Below are positions 16,699 through 24,733 of a DNA stretch of 64,000 nt, in pieces; within the stretch, counting starts at the first letter, position 1, and each line of letters begins with the position of its first letter. Source of the DNA: Marinirhabdus sp963799365 (GTDB lineage: Bacteria > Bacteroidota > Bacteroidia > Flavobacteriales > Flavobacteriaceae); assembly GCA_963799365.1 (NCBI GenBank), contig CAWCWV010000016.1:558001-622000 (forward strand), read 5' to 3'. A model generated the notes under the pieces. That model was given only the letters and a program-made list of their open reading frames with translations, was not told the DNA's origin and made no database searches. The position numbers and the translations under genes were made by a program.

Positions 16699-18129
16699 TT
16701 ATTTGCCGATACAGAAATTAGCAAAAATATTTCCTAACAATTCATCATTAGAAATCTCACCTGTGATCTCTCCAAAGTGGTACAGTGCCTGCCGTATATC
16801 TATTGCCAGAAGGTCCCCACTTAGGTTGGCGTTAATTCCTATTTGTACTTTTTGAATTTCTTCCAATGCCTTCAATAAGGAATCATAGTGCCGTGAATTG
16901 GTAACAATAGTTTCATTATTGCGAAGTGCTCCGGTATTTACAAAATCGAGTAGGGTAGTTTTAAGTTGCTCAACTCCTTCACCACTTTTAGCAGAAATTA
17001 ACTTGAGGTTAGAGATTTGAGACTTGAGGTTGGAGATTTCTATTTCTGAAAGTTGATCTACCTTATTCGCAACAACAACCAATTGTTTTTGCGGATATTT
17101 ATTTATAATCTTCTCAATTTCATTTACGATAGAAGAGTAACTCTTCCCCTTTGGAGAAGATGCCGTAGGCAGATGGGGATTTTCCACCCTTGACGAAGTA
17201 GGATCAAAAAGATAAACCACCACCTGTGCCTGTTCTATTTTCTCAAACGTTTTCTTAATTCCCATTCCTTCAATGGTATCGGTAGTTTCTCTAATTCCCG
17301 CCGTATCAATAAAGCGGAAACTTATACCTCCCAATATAATTTCATCTTCAATAGTATCACGCGTGGTTCCCGCAATGTCACTCACTATGGCACGCTCTTC
17401 ATTTAAAAGCGCATTTAACAGCGTAGATTTCCCAACATTAGGTTCGCCTACAATGGCAACGGGAATACCGTTTTTAAGTACATTTCCAGTGGCAAAACTA
17501 TCTATTAAGCTTTTCAGCACTTGTGTAATCCTGGTTATTAGTTGCTGAAAGTCATCTCTATTGGCAAACTCAACATCTTCTTCGGCGAAGTCCAGTTCGA
17601 GTTCAATTAAAGAAGCAAAATTGAGCAACTCCTCCCGTAGGCGTTTTATCTCGTTGCTGAAACCGCCTCGCATTTGTTGTATCGCCAGTTGGTGTGAAGC
17701 TTCAGAATCACTGGCTATAAGATCTGCTACAGCTTCGGCCTGACTCAAATCCATTTTGGCGTTTAAGAAAGCGCGTAGCGTAAACTCTCCTGCTTGCGCC
17801 ATCCTGCAACCTGTCCGAAGACACAACTGTATAATTTCTTGTTGAATAAAAGCACTTCCGTGACAGGAAATTTCTACCACATCTTCTCCTGTATAACTCT
17901 TAGGGTTCTTAAATATCGAAACCAATACTTCATCCAGCAGCCGCTCACCATCTTTTATATGCCCTAAATGGATAGTATGTGTATTTTGTTTTGAAAGTTC
18001 TTTTCCTGAAATAGAAACAAATAGGGAAGAAGCAATAGTGATGGCCTCTTTCCCAGAAAGCCTAATAACTGCAATTGCTCCAGCCCCAGATGGTGTTGCC
18101 AATGCTACAATAGTGTCGTTATAATTCAT
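16699..18129 (-). CDS. mnmE: tRNA modification GTPase MnmE
   Basis: A 476-residue MnmE, which with MnmG installs cmnm5 at the wobble U34 of tRNAs. The N-terminal formyl-THF binding domain starts NDTIVALATPSGAGAIAVIR. The G domain has G1 GEPNVGKST, G2 AGTTRDT, G3 DTAG and G4 NKVD. The protein ends LLGNIFANFCIGK with the catalytic C(I)GK motif. ATG 18129 is the family start; an upstream ATG adds ten residues. Two stretches between G3 and the end of the G domain look repeat-derived: about residues 310-332 and 364-377. Neither disrupts the frame or a G motif. Confidence 0.96.
   Translation of the reverse strand: MNYNDTIVALATPSGAGAIAVIRLSGKEAITIASSLFVSISGKELSKQNTHTIHLGHIKDGERLLDEVLVSIFKNPKSYTGEDVVEISCHGSAFIQQEIIQLCLRTGCRMAQAGEFTLRAFLNAKMDLSQAEAVADLIASDSEASHQLAIQQMRGGFSNEIKRLREELLNFASLIELELDFAEEDVEFANRDDFQQLITRITQVLKSLIDSFATGNVLKNGIPVAIVGEPNVGKSTLLNALLNEERAIVSDIAGTTRDTIEDEIILGGISFRFIDTAGIRETTDTIEGMGIKKTFEKIEQAQVVVYLFDPTSSRVENPHLPTASSPKGKSYSSIVNEIEKIINKYPQKQLVVVANKVDQLSEIEISNLKSQISNLKLISAKSGEGVEQLKTTLLDFVNTGALRNNETIVTNSRHYDSLLKALEEIQKVQIGINANLSGDLLAIDIRQALYHFGEITGEISNDELLGNIFANFCIGK
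17001..17037 (-). repeat. Heptamer tandem array inside mnmE
   Basis: Five 7-bp units of consensus NNTTGAG or its near variants (acttgag, gttagag, atttgag, acttgag, gttggag) lie in the mnmE coding sequence. Three heptamers make 21 bases, so the frame sees two copies of a seven-residue unit, ISNLKSQ and ISNLKLI. Confidence 0.8.
17140..17184 (-). repeat. Palindromic repeat-like insertion inside mnmE
   Basis: On the coding strand the segment runs from ccccatctgcctacggc to cttctccaaaggggaag, with a 7-bp hairpin (CTTCTCC/GGGGAAG, loop aaa). It looks like a mobile intergenic palindrome placed in frame and encodes about 15 residues (NPHLPTASSPKGKSY) in a surface loop after G3. Confidence 0.65.
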
Positions 18130-18197
18130 TGCCAGCAAAGGTACTATTAACTTTGGCAAAGTTTCTAAATTCCCAAGCGTTCTTACTGCTTACAACT

Positions 18198-18225
18198 AAA
18201 AAACTCGCCATTTTGACGAGTTTTT
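18198..18225 (-). terminator. Rho-independent terminator of the DUF6252-like lipoprotein gene
   Basis: AAAAACTCG and CGAGTTTTT pair around a nine-base loop, with an A-run on the plus strand that gives a U-run on the minus-strand transcript. It lies just after the stop of the lipoprotein gene at 18257. Confidence 0.75.
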
Positions 18226-18256
18226 ATTGGTAATTCAAGAAATATATTGTGGGTTG

Positions 18257-18757
18257 TTAGTATTGAAAGTTTGTAAACGTTCCTGAAATAGTCACAACAG
18301 TACCAGTATTATTATTTGCTGTAACATTAATGGTTCCCGATATCAGATTTTGTTCATTGTCTGAATCTTCAATATTACTGGTGATCGTTATATTGCCTTC
18401 AGACGAGCCAAAAATTTGTTGGTTAGCATCGTTTCTAATAATAACGCTAGTTATAAATCCGTCAGCATCCTCGTTTCCAATAGTTTTAACAACGCCACTG
18501 GTAAAGCCTCCGGTTTTGTTTAAGAAAATGCGAATGGTATTGCTGTTTTGATCTACGATGGCAAGCGTAAGTCCATTACTGTTAAAATCTGGTGCATACG
18601 ATCCTAATGTAGAGGAAAAATTGGTAAAGCCACCCCCGTTTATAGTAGCAGTGTAAGAAGCCTCTTCAGCCGAAGTACCCCCGTCATCATCTTTTTTAGA
18701 ACAAGCAAATAAAGTTACTAATAAGGTGATACATACAAGTGTTTTTAGAATTTTCAT
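18257..18757 (-). CDS. Lipoprotein with single beta-rich domain (DUF6252-like)
   Basis: A 166-residue lipoprotein with lipobox LFAC (Cys19) followed by a charged linker (SKKDDDGG). One domain of about 130 residues starts SYTATINGGGFTNFSSTLG and ends TVVTISGTFTNFQY. The pattern (a short strand with xATINGxxF, then IxIF-type strands and a final SGTF strand) resembles the DUF6252-type lipoproteins of Bacteroidota and each of the three domains of the lipoprotein at 47000-48391. No enzymatic residues are apparent. It probably sits in the outer membrane or on the surface. Function unknown. Confidence 0.75.
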   Translation of the reverse strand: MKILKTLVCITLLVTLFACSKKDDDGGTSAEEASYTATINGGGFTNFSSTLGSYAPDFNSNGLTLAIVDQNSNTIRIFLNKTGGFTSGVVKTIGNEDADGFITSVIIRNDANQQIFGSSEGNITITSNIEDSDNEQNLISGTINVTANNNTGTVVTISGTFTNFQY

Positions 18758-18788
18758 AATGAAGTATTTAGTGTTTATATTACAACGA

Positions 18789-18850
18789 TATTTCAGGAAT
18801 ATGTCATCACTCCTTTTACTGAAATAGAATAGAATAACAACTATTTCAAT
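18789..18850. promoter_or_regulatory. TATTTCAG half-site cluster with inverted repeat
   Basis: TATTTCAG at 18789-18796 is followed by ACTGAAATAG (18818-18827) and CTATTTCAAT (18841-18850), a 10-bp inverted repeat with one mismatch and a 13-base spacer. It lies upstream of the lipoprotein gene ending at 18757 and matches the layout at 13103-13161. The rest of the 320-base gap up to 19078 holds only the hairpin repeat at 18994. Confidence 0.4.
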
Positions 18851-18993
18851 TTAACAATTATGAGATTTAGATATTTTACCCATTAAATAAATATACTTAA
18901 TAATTCTTAGACCGGAACTTTCGAACAGTTCAGGAAATTCTAAAAAAAATAGAGGCTTATTGAGCCTTTAAAAAAGTTTAGATAATTCTCCAC

Positions 18994-19038
18994 AAAAAAA
19001 TGTGGCACATTGAGCGGAGTCGAAGTGTAACATTTTTA
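18994..19038. repeat. Intergenic hairpin repeat (TGAGCGnAGTCGAAG family)
   Basis: The core cacattgagcggagtcgaag is flanked by AAAAATGTggCAC and GTGtaACATTTTT, so the whole element folds into a long imperfect hairpin. A second core copy (tactgagcgtagtcgaagta) is at 24664-24687. Such elements are common in Bacteroidota intergenic DNA. Confidence 0.7.
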
Positions 19039-19078
19039 TTAAATTGACTACATATAATTATACACCACCATCACTATT

Positions 19079-19201
19079 ATGGAAGAAGAAAACAAAAATA
19101 AAAAGAACGGACTCAAGACCTTACTTATCCCATTATTAATATTTGTAGGTGTTTCCATAGCGGCGTTCTTAATCACAACGTTTATCATTAACTCCTTTTA
19201 G
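19079..19201 (+). CDS. 40-residue single-pass membrane protein
   Basis: This short gene encodes 40 residues: a charged N-terminus (MEEENKNKKNGLKT) and one hydrophobic helix (LLIPLLIFVGVSIAAFLITT). It ends 20 bases before the DUF4870 gene, on the same strand, so the two are probably co-transcribed. Support comes from the clean start, the amphipathic layout (Lys-rich then a membrane helix) and the spacing. No family is recognised. It may be a small partner or regulator of the DUF4870 protein. Confidence 0.6.
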   Translation: MEEENKNKKNGLKTLLIPLLIFVGVSIAAFLITTFIINSF

Positions 19202-19221
19202 TAACTTTTAAATCAATCAAA

Positions 19222-19590
19222 ATGCAAGTAATCAACGTCACACAAACCGGAAAGAGAACAGATACCAATTTACTTGTTTTCACACAACTCTCTCAATTAT
19301 TAACTTACGTAACAGGCTTCGGGGGCTTTGTGGTGCCTTTAATTATCTGGCTGGTTAAAAAGGACGAAATAGTAGGCATGGACGAACACGGAAAAAACAT
19401 TATTAATTTCCAAATCACTATGTTTTTAATTGCCATTCTTAGCATTCCTGGCATCTTTTTATTCGGCTTGGGAATCCTTTCTCTTATCTGGGTGGGCGTA
19501 GTATCTTTTGTTTTGCCTATTGTAAATGCAGTAAGAGCAAGCAACGGAGAAGCACCAAATTACTTTAGTACCATTCGGTTTATATCTTAA
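19222..19590 (+). CDS. DUF4870 membrane protein
   Basis: A 122-residue protein with three membrane helices. The signature FVVPLIIWLVKKDE followed by MDEHGKNIINFQITMFL is that of DUF4870, a widespread family of small membrane proteins without a proven role. It follows the 40-residue membrane protein at 19079-19201, suggesting a two-gene unit. The C-terminal tail (ASNGEAPNYFSTIRFI) is the usual family ending. Confidence 0.9.
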   Translation: MQVINVTQTGKRTDTNLLVFTQLSQLLTYVTGFGGFVVPLIIWLVKKDEIVGMDEHGKNIINFQITMFLIAILSIPGIFLFGLGILSLIWVGVVSFVLPIVNAVRASNGEAPNYFSTIRFIS

Positions 19591-19637
19591 ACCTCATTTA
19601 TTCTGGGAAAATTTTTCAAAAAAAATTGATTAAAGTT

Positions 19638-21923
19638 TTATTTAAGACGATACTTTATTTGCAAAGTACCGTAATAATTTATAGGGTTTCCTGGGTAAAA
19701 ATACCGGGGTTCAGCACTTCCAAAAGCAGATGCATTAATTAAAATAGATGAGGCATATTTAGAATTCCCTACATTGTTTACACCACCTGAAAGTGTTACT
19801 TCTAGCGCCTTTAAAAATTGCCTGTTATAACCCGCTTTCAGGTTTATTACTGTGTAGTCACTGCTATACAAATTATTACTATCGGTTATGGGAGCACTGT
19901 CCACGTACAATACATTTCCTAATATAAACCACCCTGAGCGGTGTCTTAGCTCCATACCAGCAGCTATTTTCTTTTTGGGTACACCAGTTAATTCGTTCCC
20001 CGAAAAATCCTCCTCACCATCTACAAAATCAATAAACTTATTAAAGTTGAAATCGGCATTCACATAACTTGAAAGTGTTATTGCTGGTAACAATTCAAAA
20101 CTATGCGAAATACCTAACTCAATACCTTTGTGTTCTGTTTTACCGGCATTCCTTCCTATAAATTCATCATTACCAATCCGTTCTGCAACCAATAAATCTT
20201 TGATGGATAGTAAGTACATACTACCTTTAATTGTAAGTTGTTTGTTGAAAAAATGATTTACGGTTCCAAATTCATAATTCCAACCTATTTCGGGTCCTAT
20301 TTCAGCATTTATAATACCTTCTGGGGTCAGAGTTTCTTCAATACTTGGATAGTTAAACCCCCGACTTGCACTTCCGAACAACTGCCAATTATTAGAAGTA
20401 TTATAACGCAAACTTACATTGGGGGCCCAAATACTCTCAAAATTCCTTGAGGCACTTTTGTTTGCATTTCCAGTATTAAACCTGTCTTTGAAGTTATAGG
20501 ATGTAGTATTAAAATTAAGTCCTATTTCAGTTTTTAACTTGTTAGATAAGGGTAAAATGGTGGTAGCAAATACGTTCAATTGATTCCGTAGCTCTATGTT
20601 TTGCGATAGCAATGCACCAGCAAGACTGCCATTTCCACCATTATCTTGATAGTTATTTTCTATTGTTTTCCATCTATATTCATCGGTATACCCTTCCGCT
20701 CCAAAACTTAAGACTGCTTTTCGATTTTTGACTTCAAATTCTTTGGCAAAAATAGACCTAGCGCCATACCCATTGGTTATTTCATCCAGAATATTGAAGG
20801 GTCTTGGTTCGTAATGATCTAAATAACGGTAAAAAGCCGAGGTAGTGTTGCTGAAGGTTTCCGATATTTTATTCTGAAAACTTAATCCAATAAGTGTCTC
20901 CCTATTGTCTTCAAAACCTTTTGCCTGCCCCCAGGTAAAAGCTGCCTGTGAAGGGTCTTCAGTAAAGTCTGTCATGCCCAAAGAACTGGCAATTTGTGCG
21001 ACGTTTGAATAATGCTGCACCAAAAACCCCAAAGTAAAAGTAGCTGTAAATTTATATTCTGAATAGAGCAAATAGGAATTACGATTATAATTGCTATTAT
21101 CTCGGTAACCGTCCAATTGTAGGTGGTCATAGTTAAAAGAAAGACTTAGTTTTTTGTCCTTTGCACGTATGCTTGAAGTATTTTTCAGTAACCCAAAGGA
21201 ACCCGCCGTAAAACTTGTTTGTACAGCAATCCCTTCCGAACGTAATTCTTTGGTTGAGAGTAATAATGTTCCGCCCAGATTGGTACCGTACTGAGTTGCC
21301 TTAGGGCCTTTCACTATCTCTAGGTTTGCTATAGTATTGGGATCGTAAATATCGATATTCGTTTCTCCGGCACCGTTGGTAATTGGAATACCATTAAAAT
21401 ACGCGCGAATTTTATTTGTGCCAAATAAAGTCCGAGACCCTACACCCCGGATGGTAATTCGATTGGTGTTTATGGCGCCACTTTGAATAAAAACCCCAGG
21501 TGTTTGATTAATAACATCCACTAAATCTATCGGTGCAAATCTTTTGATATTTTCTGAAATATTCTCAGAAGGTATGAGAATACCACTTTCTTTTTGATAG
21601 TTTGCTGAAAGAATAACAGCGTCCAGGGCGTTGTTTGCTGAAATTTTAGTCATCACTATCACTTGCCCGTTTTCGTTCCATTGGATTACTTCCGAAAAAT
21701 AATTTGGATGTGATAGAAATAGCTGAACAGGCAAGGATACAATTTCAGAAAACTGAAAATTTCCATCACTATCTGTAGTTGTAACAATAGTATTATTTAT
21801 GCGTACCATCACTTCGGCAATGGCAGTGCTATCTTCTAAAACTACCTTTCCTTTTATTTGAGCGTTACCATACAAATAAAAAATATAGCAGATAAACAGT
21901 AAGAAAATTTGTTTTTGAAACAA
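19638..21923 (-). CDS. TonB-dependent outer-membrane receptor
   Basis: A 761-residue receptor. After a signal peptide comes a carboxypeptidase-regulatory-like domain (IKGKVVLEDSTAIAEVMVRI). The plug domain follows at about residues 110-230 (VDVINQTPGVFIQSGAINTN, then RITIRGVGSRT), and then a 22-strand-type barrel. Plug wording (NRITIRGVGSRTLFGTNKIR, GPKATQYGTNLGG) resembles FecA/siderophore-type or vitamin receptors rather than SusC. No lipoprotein SusD partner is present. It is 49 bases downstream of a sorbosone dehydrogenase-like lipoprotein gene on the same strand, so the pair may handle one substrate. The ligand is unknown. Confidence 0.9.
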   Translation of the reverse strand: MFQKQIFLLFICYIFYLYGNAQIKGKVVLEDSTAIAEVMVRINNTIVTTTDSDGNFQFSEIVSLPVQLFLSHPNYFSEVIQWNENGQVIVMTKISANNALDAVILSANYQKESGILIPSENISENIKRFAPIDLVDVINQTPGVFIQSGAINTNRITIRGVGSRTLFGTNKIRAYFNGIPITNGAGETNIDIYDPNTIANLEIVKGPKATQYGTNLGGTLLLSTKELRSEGIAVQTSFTAGSFGLLKNTSSIRAKDKKLSLSFNYDHLQLDGYRDNSNYNRNSYLLYSEYKFTATFTLGFLVQHYSNVAQIASSLGMTDFTEDPSQAAFTWGQAKGFEDNRETLIGLSFQNKISETFSNTTSAFYRYLDHYEPRPFNILDEITNGYGARSIFAKEFEVKNRKAVLSFGAEGYTDEYRWKTIENNYQDNGGNGSLAGALLSQNIELRNQLNVFATTILPLSNKLKTEIGLNFNTTSYNFKDRFNTGNANKSASRNFESIWAPNVSLRYNTSNNWQLFGSASRGFNYPSIEETLTPEGIINAEIGPEIGWNYEFGTVNHFFNKQLTIKGSMYLLSIKDLLVAERIGNDEFIGRNAGKTEHKGIELGISHSFELLPAITLSSYVNADFNFNKFIDFVDGEEDFSGNELTGVPKKKIAAGMELRHRSGWFILGNVLYVDSAPITDSNNLYSSDYTVINLKAGYNRQFLKALEVTLSGGVNNVGNSKYASSILINASAFGSAEPRYFYPGNPINYYGTLQIKYRLK

Positions 21924-21972
21924 GTTTTTTAGGAGTTAAGATTTAATAATAAAATTTCAGTAAGACATCCCA

Positions 21973-23268
21973 CTATTTTGTTGGGCTTACTTTCCAAATA
22001 ACACCTCCAGTATCGTCATTTACCAGCAGATCGCCGTTTGGGGTTTGGGTAACGCCTACAGGTCTTCCATACACTTTGGAACCTTCACCATCGGCCACAA
22101 AACCAGTAAGGAAATCTATGGGTTTGGAAGTAGGTTTGCCATTTTCAAAAGGTATGAATACCACTTTATAGCCAGAAAAATTTGCCCGGTTCCAAGACCC
22201 ATGCTGACCCACAAAAGCACCATTTTTATACGTAGCTGGAAATGTATCTCCAGTATAAAATGTAAATCCGAGTGAAGCTGTGTGTGGTCCTGTGGCCACA
22301 TCAGGAATAATGGCTTTTGCAATTAAAGAGTCACCTCCTTTATCTATCATTCTGGGATCCTTAATTTGCCCAAAATAGGAGTAAGGCCAACCATAAAAAC
22401 CATCTTTCTGTACACTCGTAATGTAGTCTGGCACCAAATTATCCCCTAACTTGTCACGTTCGTTAACGGCTGTCCATAATTCTCCATTAGCTGGATTCCA
22501 GTCCATTCCCACTGGATTTCTAAGTCCGTTGGCATAAATAATTTCTCCGCTCCCGTCAAGATTTACTTCCAGGATATTTGCTCTCCTAATTTCTTCTTCC
22601 ATGCCATGTTCTGCAACATTACTTGCAGAACCTACCGAAATATATATTTTGTTCTTTTCTTTATTCGTAATAATATTTCTGGTCCAGTGGTTATTATAAC
22701 CACCCGCTGGTAAGGTTACAATTTTTACACCTTCAACACCTGCCAAACTTGTTTGTCCCGGGGTATAAGGATATCTCCATAAGCCATCGGTGTTGGCTAC
22801 ATAAAATTGATTATTTATTACCAGCATCCCAAAGGGTTGGTTTAGGTCTTCTAAAAAGGGTTCACGTACTTCAAAAGTTCCATCGTTATTAGTGTCCCTT
22901 AACAGTGTGATGCGATTGGCACTTTTTCTTGTGTTGGATTCTACTACAAAAATATCGTTGTTAGGCGCAATATATGTCCAACGTGGATTGTCGAAACCTT
23001 CAGCAAATTTTGTCACTGTAAAACCTTCGGGCGCCTTAGGCATAGTGTTTTCTGGCCAGGGTTCTAACTCCGACAATTTTGCGGTAGATTCGGTAGCATA
23101 GGGCGCAGGTAATGTAATTGTACCAATTGCAGTTTCGACAGTACTGGATGAATATTCTTTTTCTACCAGATCTGAGTCTGATTTTGCTTTTATTTTAGCC
23201 AATTCATTTTTACAGGAAAACAGTAAAAAGCTACATACTAATAAAGTAATTAAATAGTTGGTTTTCAT
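21973..23268 (-). CDS. Sorbosone/glucose dehydrogenase-like (GSDH) lipoprotein
   Basis: A 431-residue lipoprotein (lipobox LFSC, Cys19) with a six-bladed propeller of the soluble aldose sugar dehydrogenase family (GSDH, PF07995-like). Visible pieces are GFDNPRWTYIAPNNDIFVVE, NQPFGMLVINNQFYVANTDG, NNHWTRNIITNKEKNKIYIS and ANGLRNPVGMDWNPANGELW. Members bind PQQ and oxidise sugars, but many genomic ones have unproven cofactors. ATG 23268 places the signal peptide at the N-terminus; an upstream ATG would add 12 residues. It is 49 bases upstream of the TonB receptor in the same orientation. Confidence 0.87.
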   Translation of the reverse strand: MKTNYLITLLVCSFLLFSCKNELAKIKAKSDSDLVEKEYSSSTVETAIGTITLPAPYATESTAKLSELEPWPENTMPKAPEGFTVTKFAEGFDNPRWTYIAPNNDIFVVESNTRKSANRITLLRDTNNDGTFEVREPFLEDLNQPFGMLVINNQFYVANTDGLWRYPYTPGQTSLAGVEGVKIVTLPAGGYNNHWTRNIITNKEKNKIYISVGSASNVAEHGMEEEIRRANILEVNLDGSGEIIYANGLRNPVGMDWNPANGELWTAVNERDKLGDNLVPDYITSVQKDGFYGWPYSYFGQIKDPRMIDKGGDSLIAKAIIPDVATGPHTASLGFTFYTGDTFPATYKNGAFVGQHGSWNRANFSGYKVVFIPFENGKPTSKPIDFLTGFVADGEGSKVYGRPVGVTQTPNGDLLVNDDTGGVIWKVSPTK

Positions 23269-23380
23269 ATTTTTTTTTTGAACACCTAAGTTACTATGAA
23301 ACAAGATAGTGAAATAGGGAAATGATGAGTTTAAAAAATATTTAACTTTTTAAAAGTAGTTTTAAGAATTTTTAAACCAT

Positions 23381-23422
23381 AAAAAATCCGCTGAAACATA
23401 TATAGTCAAAGCGGATTTTTTA
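23381..23422. terminator. Bidirectional hairpin terminator after dnaN
   Basis: AAAAATCCGCT (23382-23392) pairs with AGCGGATTTTT (23410-23420). It lies between the dnaN stop (minus strand) and the start of the GSDH gene. An octamer array sits between it and the dnaN stop. Confidence 0.8.
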
Positions 23423-23429
23423 TTTTCTT

Positions 23430-23469
23430 CAATTAACCAATTAACCAATTAACCAATTAACCAATTAAT
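23430..23469. repeat. Octamer tandem array at the dnaN stop codon
   Basis: Five copies of caattaac (the last caattaat) run up to the dnaN stop codon, whose first base from this side is 23469. The array fills the space between stop codon and terminator. Confidence 0.9.
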
Positions 23470-24587
23470 TAGTTATTCAACATCACCGGCATCACCAGCA
23501 TGGTAACCTGTTCTCCTTCGTCCAATCCATCACCAGGTGTTAAAATTCCTGCACGGTTGGGAAGACTCATTTCCAGAGAAACATCGTCACTAGTAAGGTT
23601 GTTTAACATTTCAGTTAAGAAACGTGAGTTAAAACCAATTTGCATATCGTCACCTTGGTAATCACAAGTTAAGCGCTCTTCTGCTTTGTTGCTATAGTCA
23701 ATATCTTCTGCTGAAATATTCAACTCGGCTCCCGCTATTTTTAAGCGTATTTGGTGCGTGGTTTTATTACTGAAAATACTAACACGGCGTACACTGTTCA
23801 AAAACTGATTGCGGTCTATGCTTAGTTTGTTAGGGTTTTCTTTTGGAATAACTGCTTCGTAGTTAGGATATTTCCCGTCAATTAAACGACAGATCATCGT
23901 TGTATTCTCAAAACTAAATTTTGCATTACTATCGTTATACTCAATAGTAACTTCTTCTTCGCTACCTCCTAAGATACTCTTCAGTAAGTTGAGCGGCTTC
24001 TTCGGCATAATAAATTCGGCTGTTTGCGAGGCTGCCACGTCTTCACGGGTATATTTTACCAATTTGTGAGCATCGGTTGCCACAAAGGTTAAACCTTCCG
24101 TAGAAAACTGAAAAAATACCCCACTCATCACAGGGCGCAAATCGTCATTTCCACTGGCAAAAATAGTTTTGCTAATAGCCGTTGCGAGAATATCTCCCTG
24201 TATTTTAGTTTCTGAAGGATCTTTCAATTCTACAGCCGTTGGAAATTCATCTCCAGCAGCATATGCTAAGGCATACTTACCGTGGTTACTACTAATCTCC
24301 ACTGTATTGTTTTCTTCCACCGTAAAGGTAAGTGGTTGCTCTGGAAATGTTTTTAAGGTATCCAACAACAATCGCGCTGGAATACAAACGCTCCCACTTT
24401 CATTGCTTTCTACATTTAATTTTGACGAAACCGTAGTCTCTAAATCTGAAGCCGAAACTTTTAATGAATTTCCATCCAGATCGAATAGGAAATTATCTAA
24501 AATAGGAAGGGTGTTGTTGCTATTAATAATACCACCAAGCACTTGCAATTGCTTGAGTAAATAGGAGCTGGAAACTATAAATTTCAT
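23469..24587 (-). CDS. dnaN: DNA polymerase III beta sliding clamp
   Basis: The 372-residue DnaN forms a ring that tethers DNA polymerase III to DNA. The start MKFIVSSSYLLKQLQVLGGI and the end MLVMPVMLNN fit the family; the C-terminal VMPV(M)L motif is the clamp-binding-face signature. Length matches the normal three-domain clamp. It is 146 bases downstream of gldG on the same strand, an order common in Flavobacteriaceae. No replication origin features (DnaA-box cluster) were seen nearby, so dnaN is apparently not at oriC here. Confidence 0.97.
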   Translation of the reverse strand: MKFIVSSSYLLKQLQVLGGIINSNNTLPILDNFLFDLDGNSLKVSASDLETTVSSKLNVESNESGSVCIPARLLLDTLKTFPEQPLTFTVEENNTVEISSNHGKYALAYAAGDEFPTAVELKDPSETKIQGDILATAISKTIFASGNDDLRPVMSGVFFQFSTEGLTFVATDAHKLVKYTREDVAASQTAEFIMPKKPLNLLKSILGGSEEEVTIEYNDSNAKFSFENTTMICRLIDGKYPNYEAVIPKENPNKLSIDRNQFLNSVRRVSIFSNKTTHQIRLKIAGAELNISAEDIDYSNKAEERLTCDYQGDDMQIGFNSRFLTEMLNNLTSDDVSLEMSLPNRAGILTPGDGLDEGEQVTMLVMPVMLNN

Positions 24588-24663
24588 GTAAGGTTATTTT
24601 CTGAACTATTAATCTTTTAAATAACGTACTACCATAAAAGTTGAGCGAAGCAAAAACACGTCC

Positions 24664-24687
24664 GCGTACTGAGCGTAGTCGAAGTAC
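24664..24687. repeat. Intergenic palindrome (TGAGCGnAGTCGAAG family), second copy
   Basis: The element runs gcgtactgagcgtagtcgaa and ends gtac, with GTACT and AGTAC as terminal inverted arms. It shares the tgagcg(t/g)agtcgaag core with 18994-19038 and lies between gldG and dnaN. Confidence 0.65.
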
Positions 24688-24733
24688 AAATATATCCTAA
24701 AAACGACGGTTTGTAAAACTAACTTATTAACAG

